From the NCBI RefSeq assembly GCF_001956045.1, contig NZ_MRTH01000063.1, positions 1 through 23,280 of the forward strand: a DNA stretch of 23,280 nucleotides. The letters run 5' to 3'. Made by a program: the position numbers and the translations under genes. The notes below the pieces were generated by a model. That model saw only the letters and a list, made by a program, of their open reading frames with translations. It had not been told where the DNA came from and searched no databases. Each line of letters begins with the position of its first letter. Within the stretch, counting starts at the first letter, position 1. Below are positions 17,071 to 23,280 of the stretch, piece after piece. This stretch comes from Paenibacillus sp. FSL H7-0331. GTDB lineage: Bacteria; Bacillota; Bacilli; Paenibacillales; NBRC-103111.

Positions 17071-17085
17071 TGATAATTATTATCA
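17071..17085 (-). promoter_or_regulatory. Fur box upstream of the exporter
   Basis: TGATAATTATTATCA is a perfect 7-1-7 inverted repeat, the core form of the Bacillus Fur box. It lies about 49 bases upstream of the exporter start at 17022 and gives the exporter-monooxygenase pair its own iron-responsive control. I could not pick a convincing -35/-10 pair around it. Confidence 0.88.
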
Positions 17086-17390
17086 ACGAACGACAACATA
17101 GTATCATATTTAACCGTTCTATAATATTCTCTAAATGTATAATTATGGTTATTCAATTGAAGTATGATCGAGTACTCTCTATCTGGATTTATTGGACAAG
17201 CCTCATGCTCGGGTGCATCATGCTACTGAATGTGGCCAAACGGACGTTACGTGACAAAGAAGCCTCCCGAGAAACTTCGGAGGCCTATGGTAACTCTGTA
17301 TATGTCATGCGTTGATAGGAGATAGGAGCTATATGACCTTAATTGAATAGGGACGTGTGAAGTATCGCTTATTCTGATTACAGATTATAA
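17086..17390. other. Intergenic region downstream of the LuxR gene
   Basis: I see no gene here. It lies between the exporter Fur box and the LuxR-type regulator and contains the minus-strand terminator at 17251-17284. Confidence 0.5.
17251..17284 (-). terminator. Terminator after the LuxR-type regulator
   Basis: GCCTCC (17262-17267) pairs with GGAGGC (17279-17284). On the minus strand the stem is followed by TTCTTTGTCAC. It is about 110 bases past the regulator stop and would keep that transcript out of the exporter promoter. Confidence 0.55.
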
Positions 17391-17825
17391 CTAGCCGTTG
17401 TCGATCATCTGTTTCAGGGTATAAATAAAATCAGTGCCCGACTGCTCGATTTCCAGTGCTTTCTTGATATTTTGAGAATGCTTTTTGACAGTGTTTTCCG
17501 ATACATACAGGATATTTGCAATCTTTTTTACCGAATAGTGGCTGCATAAGAGCTCGGCAACCTGTCTTTGCCGTTCACTTAGTTTATATAAAGGATGTCC
17601 GACGGGTGGATGGGATACGCCAACTTCCGCAGCTGCAGCAACCAGTTGTTCAGCCTTGTCCGGCTGTGAGCTTACTATGCTCTCCCAAGTAATAACAACC
17701 TTATCTGAAAAGTCCAAGGCTGAAACTTCTCGGAGGATCATACTGTGAAGGATGGCTAACTTCTCGTTCTCCTTGACATTGTGGATGTGTGAATCCACGG
17801 TAAGCTTCAATTTCTTGACAATCAC
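17391..17825 (-). CDS. Small LuxR-type DNA-binding regulator
   Basis: A 144-residue protein with a C-terminal GerE/LuxR helix-turn-helix at about residues 81-125 (LSERQRQVAELL, then VKKIANILYVSENTVKKH). The N-terminal 80 residues do not look like a response-regulator receiver or an autoinducer domain, and I do not recognise them. The start is GTG 17825, nine bases after AAGGGGGT. Its promoter is overlapped by a Fur box, so it should be made under iron starvation. It may fine-tune the siderophore operons, a job done by SbnI in Staphylococcus, but that is inference from position. Confidence 0.82.
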   Translation of the reverse strand: MIVKKLKLTVDSHIHNVKENEKLAILHSMILREVSALDFSDKVVITWESIVSSQPDKAEQLVAAAAEVGVSHPPVGHPLYKLSERQRQVAELLCSHYSVKKIANILYVSENTVKKHSQNIKKALEIEQSGTDFIYTLKQMIDNG

Positions 17826-18029
17826 AACACTGTTACCCCCTTTTATGGATACTGATGATTCAATTCCCTATTTGTGGACAAGAGAAGCTTCCTTGTCTTT
17901 CCGAATGGTTTTGGAGGGGCTTCTTTGTTTATTATTTAGTTGGGCAACCTCCTTTTCGTTTCATGCTTTGAGTCGAAGAATCCAAACGATATAGTCGTGT
18001 CGGATTCAAGTTGATAAAAAACGAATATC
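17826..18029 (-). promoter_or_regulatory. Long 5' leader of the LuxR-type gene with an orphan Shine-Dalgarno
   Basis: From the predicted start of transcription near 18029 the leader runs about 200 bases. It carries a perfect AAAAGGAGG (17948-17956) that is followed by no start codon at a usable distance. The GGAGG is complementary to CCTCC about 30 bases further on (17913-17917), followed by ACC. This may be a decayed gene start, a leader peptide region or an RNA structure; sequence alone does not decide. Confidence 0.35.
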
Positions 18030-18032
18030 ATT

Positions 18033-18065
18033 GATAATAATAATCATTATCTATAATGTTGTCAA
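18033..18065 (-). promoter_or_regulatory. Fur-overlapped sigma-A promoter of the LuxR-type gene
   Basis: On the minus strand TTGACA (18060-18065) is a perfect -35, spaced 17 bases from TATTAT (18037-18042) as -10. A Fur box, GATAATGATTATTATTATC on the minus strand (18033-18051), matches the consensus at 18 of 19 positions and covers the -10 and part of the spacer. Iron-bound Fur should occlude RNA polymerase here. Confidence 0.82.
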
Positions 18066-18130
18066 TTTAAGTAAATAATGCTTTTTTCGTCCAAATAAAT
18101 AATATCTATACAAAGGGCTTCAGGTGCGTA

Positions 18131-18299
18131 CTATTCCCCGCGTTCGAACATCGTTTGAACCGTCTCGATCTCCCCTATCCAGCCTTTGACGAGGTTGACC
18201 GTTTCGTGATCCCCTTCTGTTAATGCAACTCGACTTACAGTGGTTTCACCAAAAGTACTCCCCGACCTCAACTAATATTTTTTGTGGTAATTCCGACAT
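18131..18299 (-). pseudogene. Frameshifted small gene of about 55 codons
   Basis: GGGGGGAG leads to ATG 18299 and the frame MSELPQKILVEVGEYFW followed by a stop. A one-base shift in the CTTTTGG run restores a frame reading GETTVSRVALTEGDHE and on to VQTMFERGE with a stop at 18131. The good binding site and the acidic, gene-like composition after the shift argue for a real gene broken by one extra base. I do not recognise the protein. It lies beside an ABC-transporter relic on the same strand. Confidence 0.5.
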
Positions 18300-18440
18300 T
18301 CTTTACTCCCCCCTCAAAACTATTAAATTATTTTCTGAATTTAGTCTATCCAATACAAGCTTGGAACTGATCTTAGTTCACCATAATAGAGCGCTCAAGG
18401 AAGCTGTGTCTTGCCTACTGTAAAAGTGTTGAGTCAATGA
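18300..18440. other. Degenerate sequence between two gene relics
   Basis: Apart from the binding site of the small frameshifted gene I see no coding signal. A 66-codon plus-strand frame across 18223-18423 has no ribosome binding site and runs antisense to the relics. Confidence 0.4.
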
Positions 18441-18580
18441 TTGACAGATTATCATTAAATTTAGAATAAACTTCATATTCTGCGTAAGGATCAAGAGCGG
18501 CGGTCGGTTCGTCAAGCATCACGATGGGCCGTTTTTATATATTGCTCTTGCAATGGTCCGGATTTTGAGTTTCACCTCAT
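18441..18580 (-). pseudogene. ABC-transporter ATPase fragment (Walker B/D-loop)
   Basis: Read on the minus strand, TIARAIYKNG is followed, after a small frameshift near 18525, by IVMLDEPTAALDPYAEYEVY, the Walker B aspartate, catalytic Glu and D-loop of an ABC exporter ATPase. DPYAEYEVYSKFN is the form seen in peptide/lantibiotic-type export ATPases with fused membrane domains. The Walker A region, signature motif and H-loop are missing, so it is a small remnant. Confidence 0.75.
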
Positions 18581-18636
18581 GATATACTGATCACAGTTTG
18601 GTGCTACTACATACAGCGGCAACTGAAATTAGAAAA

Positions 18637-18679
18637 GCAGGACTCCGCTAAGAGAACATCCTCTTAGCAGCAGTCCTGC
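18637..18679. terminator. Bidirectional terminator-like hairpin
   Basis: GCAGGACT (18637-18644) pairs with AGTCCTGC (18672-18679), and CTAAGAG (18648-18654) pairs with CTCTTAG (18661-18667). ATCTTTTA follows on the plus strand and TTTTCTAATTT on the minus strand. It separates the ABC relic from the IS110 relic. Confidence 0.65.
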
Positions 18680-18798
18680 CCATCTTTTACCTGAATTCTA
18701 TTTCAAGCTTTTAACAATAACATTGACCGCTCCTACCCGAGTAGCGAGATTATGCGGCTTGAAGTGCTGTCAGAATACCCGACTAAGATTCCCTTCAC

Positions 18799-19677
18799 TT
18801 GTACCGCTGCCACATCACTTTGCGCCCAACTGGATATTTGTCCAATGTCAACCAACTACACGGCTCCCGTACCTGGATCGGGTTAGATATTTCTAAAGGA
18901 GAGAGCCATGGACAAGCCTTTTTAGAGCACGGTAAACCGTACAGAGGAACGTTTCAATTCGAGCATGCCCGTGAAGGGCTGGCGAAGCTCCTTCAAACTG
19001 TCCACGATGTAGAGCATGCGTCCGGACAACGTCCTTTGCTTGTTCTAGAAGCAACCGGACATTACCAAAGTCCGGTGGTTCAGTTCTTGGAGGAACATCA
19101 TTATCTGTACTTGGTCATTAATCCGCTTATCTCCAATCAGCTTAGAAAGTCCAACCTCCGTAAAGTGAAGACGGATGTTGCTGATGCTTATCTGCTGGGA
19201 GAGCTGTACTAACTGCTTAATTTGCGTTATCTGACGAGACAATATGAGTCTCTTTCAAAGATGTGTGTGTAGACTAAATTGCAGTTCCAAGCTGTTTTGG
19301 ATCAGGTCTTCCCTGCGTACAAAGGTGTCTTTGGGGCTATGTATTCAGGCGTTTCACTTCGGTTTTTAAAGTCGTTTCCAACTTCTTATTCGATCTTGCA
19401 AACGGACAAAGAAACGCTGTATGCCAAAATTATAGAGCTGTTTTCCTCGAGACGAGGACGTTCAGAGGAGTGGATTAACGAGCGGGTAAAACGGCCGCTG
19501 GAGGCGGCAAAACAAAACCCCTTCGAGCAAACTATGTACTCCAGCCCCTTGATCAATTTAAACGTTCTCATCATCCTCATTCTTCAGTACCAGGAGCATC
19601 TTACGGAATTGGAACAGAACATAGATGCTCTAGCTGAAGAAATCGAAGAGTATGATTTAATCCAGTCGATTCCCTGT
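18799..19677 (+). mobile_element. IS110-family transposase, inactivated and truncated
   Basis: The frame reads WIGLDISKGE (first acidic residue of the DEDD site), LLVLEATGHYQSPV, then RKVKTDVADAYLLGEL (last two Asp). This is the RuvC-like catalytic half of an IS110 transposase. In-frame stops interrupt it at 19210-19212 (TAA) and 19270-19272 (TAG). The same frame continues through a coiled-coil linker to YDLIQSIP near 19677, after which the conserved C-terminal transposase_20 part, usually GIGEKIAATII and beyond, is absent and replaced by unrelated sequence. The element cannot be active. Confidence 0.88.
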
Positions 19678-19823
19678 ATGAGTCATACTCCACCAGAATC
19701 CTGTAAAAATTCAATCGTCTTTATTTTCTGCATTGGCATTAAATATAAAACGAATGATAAAAGCGGTATAAGGGGGCATCCAACCGAAATTCACAGTAAA
19801 TTTAGAATGCGAAAAGTTATGAA

Positions 19824-20141
19824 TCAGAACTTTATTCCGTCTTTCTTGTGAGAGAAATCCTTCATCCATTCAAAATCAGGTTTCCCGCGCGATGAGACTT
19901 GAAGTGGTGCCGCGCTCATGCGATGTCGTCGTGTGAGCGCGGCACGTTCCAGCTGGTCATCCGTAGTGCCTCTGTCACGGGTGCGGGGATCTTCGGCATC
20001 ATCGATCACGGGCGCCTGGGGCGATCCTCCTGGCGTGCACTGGCCGCCGAACCGGGTGATCCAGCGATGCGTGCACTGCCGCGGAACCCTGAGTTCCTTC
20101 GCGACGTGAGCGACTTCGGTGACGTTAGACATCACAAGCAC
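19824..20141 (-). pseudogene. Possible N-terminal remnant of an IS481-like transposase
   Basis: The minus-strand frame MSNVTEVAHVAKELRVPRQ, with HRWITRF following, has the look of the helix-turn-helix start of actinobacterial IS481 transposases. Downstream sequence no longer fits, and no catalytic DDE region is present. The segment is GC-rich, unlike its left neighbour. Assignment is weak. Confidence 0.3.
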
Positions 20142-21065
20142 GGAGGGCTTCTCTCTCCCCCGGCCATTACTAGCCTGCTGACCGAGTGCACCTAGTCAGG
20201 ACTGCTGGGCGGCGTGTTGGCTGCGAGACGAGGAGCGCGCTCGTCGACCGCACGGATGAATCAGCCGACTGGTCGTGACACACTTTGGGCGCTATCGCGT
20301 CGATTTTCACGGCGGAGGATGATCGGAACCGTGATCGCTGCAGCGATCGCCAACAACGGAGCTAGTAAACCAGCGATGGGAAACGACGACGCGCCATTCG
20401 CTGAGAAGACGCTCAAGTCCCACAGTCCGTGCAGGAACATGGCGGCCACGAGCGATCCGGTAGACCGCCGGGCAAGGTAGAAGATCGAACCGAGACCGAA
20501 AGCGACCATTACTTGGAACAGGGCACCCGCCCCGATGCCCAGGAACATGTTCGGCAGGTGGAAGACTGCGAACATCGCTGTTGATAGCAGCCAGACCCCG
20601 GTTTCGCCGAATCGGCTGCGTAGAGCGACTATCAACTGACCTCGGTTGATCATCTCTTCATTGAAGCCGACCAGGATGCTGCCGATGATGAGATACAGCC
20701 ACATGAGGGGCGTGACACGGGTGAAATCGCCGGTCAGCATGTTCACGATCGCGATGACCATCATGATGGTCGGGAGAGTCATCGTCCATCGAGAAAGACG
20801 CCGCCTTTCAACCAGGCTGGGGTGCCACCATCCGTAGATCGTGACCATTGTGATGGTCAGCACGACACCGCCGGACAGCGGTGCTACGTACCAGAGAAGA
20901 AGGGTCTGCTCACTCTCGCCCACTCGCATGTAGTCGATGCCGTTGAGCACGAAGATCGCGTAGAAGACTGCGCTGTAGAGGAAATATGTGAGAACACCCC
21001 ATCGTACTCGGGGACGAACTCGAAGGGCGGGATCCAAAGATTCTTGCAGCATGTCCCTATTGATT
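19870..21065. other. GC-rich foreign segment
   Basis: Between about 19870 and 21065 the base composition rises sharply and codons in the CPBP gene end mostly in G or C, while both flanks are AT-rich. The segment begins inside the tail of the IS110 relic region and ends at the CPBP start codon. The pattern points to transfer from a high-GC organism, probably an actinobacterium. Confidence 0.65.
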
Positions 21066-21073
21066 GACATCAT
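20261..21073 (-). CDS. CPBP-family intramembrane glutamic protease
   Basis: A protein of about 270 residues with roughly eight hydrophobic segments. The three CPBP (Abi/CAAX-protease-like) motifs are intact: EEMINR (EExxxR) near residues 141-146, FAVFH (FxxxH) near 170, and HGLWD (HxxxD/N) near 218. These enzymes cleave membrane or prenylated peptides; some give self-immunity to bacteriocins. Codon use is strongly GC-ending, unlike all other genes here. The longest frame opens at GTG 21079, but GGGAG five bases before ATG 21073 favours that start (21070 is also possible). The start region is AT-rich and Firmicute-like, as if foreign coding DNA had been joined to a local translation signal. 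The substrate is unknown. Confidence 0.85.
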   Translation of the reverse strand: MMSINRDMLQESLDPALRVRPRVRWGVLTYFLYSAVFYAIFVLNGIDYMRVGESEQTLLLWYVAPLSGGVVLTITMVTIYGWWHPSLVERRRLSRWTMTLPTIMMVIAIVNMLTGDFTRVTPLMWLYLIIGSILVGFNEEMINRGQLIVALRSRFGETGVWLLSTAMFAVFHLPNMFLGIGAGALFQVMVAFGLGSIFYLARRSTGSLVAAMFLHGLWDLSVFSANGASSFPIAGLLAPLLAIAAAITVPIILRRENRRDSAQSVSRPVG

Positions 21074-21079
21074 AAACAC

Positions 21080-21433
21080 TCCCAGTATAAATTAATATTT
21101 TCTTTCATTTTCTCTTGTTTTCTTAAGATTTCAACATCGACTACTTCAAGAGTTAGAGATATCATGTTGTGGTGACAACGGTTTTGAAAAAAGCGTAGGG
21201 GGAAACAAAGGTTGGGCGTTAATTCCCAATCTATGGATACGTTGCTTTGATCCACCTTAGATATCCACACCATTCCCTCGACGGTTTACCCTCCCATGTC
21301 ACGCTGGGTCTTAGCCCTTACATTCCTTCGTTCTACATCTCGAGGAGTGGACGTTGCTTCTTGCTCCTTTACGGGGTCATCGCCCTATCGGTAATACATG
21401 TCATACTGCTCAAGCAATGCCTTGAGCTCCAAT
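21080..21433. other. Unassigned 354-base stretch with possible structured RNA
   Basis: I see no gene. A minus-strand frame shows LELKALLEQYDMYY near 21427 followed by stops. The stretch from about 21420 to 21200, read on the minus strand, is rich in short GC arms and AAGG/GGGA runs (for example AAGGGCTAAGACCCAG) and could be part of a folded RNA such as a group II intron domain, but I cannot place it. The part next to the CPBP gene is AT-rich. Confidence 0.25.
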
Positions 21434-21808
21434 TTAGCCCCAATTAGCCCTTCTTTGCAACCACTCAAGCACATGTGCACTGGGAGCAAACGGATCCTCG
21501 CCTTCAGGAACTTCTGCAAACACCATTTCCAGAAAAGTCGTATTAAGTTCCATGATCACCTCAGGTTGTGGCTGTTGCAAAAGCACTCTGCAGCGTTTAC
21601 GGCTTTGTTCATTGATTCCATCAATAGCTAGCTTTAACCGTTGAGTCTTCCAACGCCCACCTGTAGCGATCAGAATCGGTACGATTGATCGATACCACTC
21701 CTGCACTTGTGATCGGTTCGCTTTGAGAAAGCAAGGGAACCACAAAATTAAATGGGTGTAGTCCGTATTAAGCAGGTCCGTCATATCCCAAGACATCCCT
21801 CCTCGCAT
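21434..21808 (-). CDS. Hypothetical 124-residue protein
   Basis: I do not recognise the family. The protein is soluble, with LILWFPCFLKANR near the N-terminus, a basic middle (GGRWKTQRLKLAI) and an acidic C-terminal third (MVFAEVPEGEDPF). GAAGGG seven bases before ATG 21808 supports the start; the stop of an upstream gene remnant lies four bases before it, so the two were probably an operon pair. The gene-like composition and tight spacing argue that it is or was real. The stop at 21434 may be natural or a truncation. Confidence 0.5.
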   Translation of the reverse strand: MRGGMSWDMTDLLNTDYTHLILWFPCFLKANRSQVQEWYRSIVPILIATGGRWKTQRLKLAIDGINEQSRKRCRVLLQQPQPEVIMELNTTFLEMVFAEVPEGEDPFAPSAHVLEWLQRRANWG

Positions 21809-21812
21809 AATG

Positions 21813-21885
21813 CTACCCTTCTACTTGAAAGACCTGTGCATCAGGATCCTCTAGCTCGCCCTCAAAGAAAATTTCTCGTGCTGCC
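21813..21885 (-). pseudogene. C-terminal remnant of an unknown gene
   Basis: In a different frame from the chimera upstream, codons read PFKLAAREIFFEGELEDPDA and then QVFQVEG before TAG at 21813-21815. This acidic tail is gene-like and ends four bases before the next start at 21808. The rest of the gene is gone, replaced by the stalk-domain piece. I do not know the family. Confidence 0.4.
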
Positions 21886-22179
21886 AATTTGAACGGACAA
21901 GGAGAGACCTTCCTTTGTACCGTTTATGGTATGGGTCGCTTGATCCCATTTTACTTGGACGCCCAGCTTCTCCAGCAACGGACGAAGCGGGATAAGTGCT
22001 TCGTCTCTTGCCTCTCTTAGCTTGGTTTCATAGGCTTTCGAACGCCCGCCGACAAGATCAGTAAATGAAGCAAGAATATCTCTTCCGACATTAGCAGCCA
22101 TAATAACTTCACCAGTTGCAATGCAGACATACTGCTTAACCGGGGAACCTTCAACGAGTGCTGTTGTTGTTACGATCAT
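21862..22179 (-). pseudogene. Chimera: YbjQ head joined to copper-amine-oxidase-like stalk domain
   Basis: Residues 1 to about 61 (MIVTTTALVEG, then GEVIMAANVGRDI and GRSKAYETKLREARDEAL) are the first half of a YbjQ/DUF74 heavy-metal-binding-type protein. From residue 62, IPLRPLLEKLGVQVKWDQ and on to SVQIGST is the start of the copper amine oxidase-like stalk domain common in Paenibacillus cell-surface proteins. The two families are not normally joined, and each is cut in mid-domain. The frame stays open for 105 codons and keeps a strong GAGGAGGAG binding site. Most likely it is a deletion scar, though a peptide could still be made. Confidence 0.75.
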
Positions 22180-22380
22180 GCGTTCTCCTCCTCGTAAATT
22201 TTATTATCTCTGTGCTAATTTTATTCAACCACTAAGCGCAACAACAGTCTCGTTGAGCTGGCAAACGCGAAAAGAACGGAACACTTCATTAGCAGAGAAT
22301 GAAACAGGAATCCAACGGAAGCGGCGGTGATGAGGAACTTGTTTGAATCGCTTCCTCATTTACAATTATAGTAGTCCAAG

Positions 22381-22449
22381 TTAAACAGAAGCTAAACAAA
22401 TGGATGAAAACCAGCTTAATTTTGCTGCTGCCGTTTAGGTTCTGTTTAA
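22381..22449. promoter_or_regulatory. Paired operator with OmpR-like direct repeats
   Basis: TTAAACAGAAGCTAAAC (22381-22397) and GTTTAGGTTCTGTTTAA (22433-22449) are inverted copies with one mismatch. Inside each arm TAAAC is repeated with an 11-bp step, the pattern bound by OmpR-family response regulators. The right arm lies just upstream of TATGCT and a start codon at 22481; the left arm faces the YbjQ chimera. A shared operator for two divergent genes is likely. Confidence 0.55.
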
Positions 22450-22480
22450 GCAACTATGCTAAGATGGACAGGTGATAACG

Positions 22481-22516
22481 ATGAAAAGTCTATTTAATAT
22501 TAAAATCGCAATCTAG
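22481..22516 (+). pseudogene. 5' end of a lost plus-strand gene
   Basis: AGGTGATA precedes ATG 22481, giving MKSLFNIKIAI and a stop at 22514-22516. The last codons coincide with the edge of the group II intron reverse transcriptase remnant, so the gene was cut at about codon nine. The operator upstream suggests it was a regulated gene. Its family cannot be told from nine codons. Confidence 0.45.
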
Positions 22517-22648
22517 TGACCGACTCAATCACGCGTTCTCCTGCGCGTTTACTTGCAATCCGCGCAGGGTCAGTTCTCTGTCCAGGTCATCCAGTAGAAT
22601 GTTGGCCAATAGCGGACTTAAGGGCCTCCTTTGTGGCGTTCCTTCCAC
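22500..22648 (-). mobile_element. Group II intron reverse transcriptase, palm fragment with YADD deleted
   Basis: The minus strand reads VEGTPQRRPLSPLLANIL then LDDLDRELTLRG, the family's TPQGGPLSPLLANILLDDLD block. After a frame change near 22550 it continues KRAGERVIESVTRLRF. The stretch between, which should hold HRFCRYADD, is missing, so the catalytic Asp pair is lost. Confidence 0.85.
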
Positions 22649-22659
22649 CGTCCTTTGAC

Positions 22660-22763
22660 GGTTTCAGACCGGGCAAACGCACGACGCGGTGAAAGAAGTT
22701 CAGAGCTACATCCAGAGCGGATTGCGCTGGACGGTAGACATGGACTTGGAGAAGTTCTTAGAC
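22660..22763 (+). mobile_element. Group II intron reverse transcriptase, inverted fragment
   Basis: On the plus strand GFRPGK is followed, after a frameshift near 22680, by HDAVKEVQSYIQ and WTVDMDLEKFLD. These are the blocks that should follow FSPHSY on the minus strand. The orientation is opposite to the two flanking pieces of the same protein, so this segment has been inverted. Confidence 0.85.
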
Positions 22764-22766
22764 CTG

Positions 22767-22985
22767 ACTGTGCGGGGAAAATTGCGCATCAAAAATCGGG
22801 TTCATTACTTGTAGAAAAGCCTGCTGGAAGAATCGGTCCATCACGGTCGTGATACCGAGCAGACGTATGTCACCTCCGGGTTTGGGGGTTTCCACCCATC
22901 TGAGTGGTATCGGTCTGTACGTTCCTGTGAGATGTTCGGCCTTCACCGATTCCCAATGTGTTTTCAGGTAAACTTGTAGCTGTTT
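22767..22985 (-). mobile_element. Group II intron reverse transcriptase, N-terminal fragment
   Basis: The minus-strand frame reads KQLQVYLKTHWESV, GTYRPIPLRWVETPKPGG, IRLLGITTVMDRFFQQAF and NPIFDAQFSPHS, the RT0-RT2 region of bacterial group II intron maturases. Homology stops exactly where GFRPG should begin and resumes in the inverted piece. The protein's first residues are missing upstream of 22985. Confidence 0.88.
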
Positions 22986-23280
22986 ACCGTTACGCTGTAC
23001 ACACTGAGTGCTCCTCCGTTCTGCACCACTCGCCCGTAAGCTTGCCAAAGAGTACTTCCTTCAAGCGTTTCTTAAAAGTGCCGTATAAATCGCAGCCTTT
23101 TGTTTTAGGGGATAAAGTTATTGTCACGCTAAATGAACTTGATTCATTCTCAATCTCCATAGATATAAAGTACGTAATCGTGGGTTTCGTTAATATTAAA
23201 TTCATCTATATAAGTTGAACTAAAGGAATTCATTTCCAACCCGTCGAATTAAAGATATACAACCTGAAAGCGACGGTGAA
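22986..23280. other. Unassigned right edge
   Basis: I see no gene I can support. A 71-codon minus-strand frame (22990-23205) ends in GTFKKRLKEVLFGKLTGEW and might be a relic, but there is no ribosome binding site and no family I recognise. No intron domain I sequence was identified. Confidence 0.4.

Noticed and set aside
19678..19851. C-terminal tail of the IS110 frame
   Set aside because: After YDLIQSIP the sequence no longer resembles the transposase; treated as unrelated DNA.

Overview
The window looks like a low-GC Gram-positive chromosome, most likely Paenibacillus or a close relative. Purine-rich AGGAGG-type ribosome binding sites, Fur boxes of the Bacillus type, a LysM-GH18 spore-type hydrolase, a YbjQ/copper-amine-oxidase-like stalk piece and the relics of IS110 and a group II intron all fit. 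The species cannot be fixed from sequence alone.

Left part (1-3990): a possible transposon-end repeat cluster (232-306), a class 3 lipase (642-1418, minus), a three-LysM plus GH18 cortex/peptidoglycan hydrolase (1902-3317, minus), two stem-loops and one doubtful small ORF.

Centre (3996-17022, all minus strand): an NRPS-independent siderophore locus that contains recognisable counterparts of SbnA, B, C, E, F, G and H, the enzymes that make staphyloferrin B from L-2,3-diaminopropionate, citrate and 2-oxoglutarate. Transcription runs right to left in the order A-B-E-F-G-H-C. An MFS exporter and an NtaA/SnaA-type flavin monooxygenase form a second unit just upstream. A strong Fur box precedes each unit (14242-14260 and 17071-17085). 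A small LuxR-type regulator (17391-17825) has its own Fur-overlapped promoter (18033-18065) and a leader of about 200 nt. Expected logic: iron starvation lifts Fur; SbnA/SbnB make diaminopropionate and 2-oxoglutarate, SbnG makes citrate, SbnE, SbnH, SbnF and SbnC assemble the siderophore, and the MFS protein exports it. The monooxygenase is an extra part with no counterpart in the staphylococcal locus. No SbnI-type serine kinase and no uptake transporter are in the window.

Right part (18100-23280): a graveyard of broken genes. It holds a frameshifted small gene, a decayed ABC-transporter ATPase piece, an IS110 transposase with two in-frame stops and a lost C-terminus, an approximately 1.2 kb GC-rich segment with an intact CPBP-family membrane protease (apparently from an actinobacterium), a YbjQ/stalk-domain chimera, the 5' end of a lost gene behind a paired OmpR-like operator, and a group II intron reverse transcriptase whose middle segment is inverted and whose YADD region is deleted.

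All assignments rest on reading translations and motifs by eye; no database search was run.
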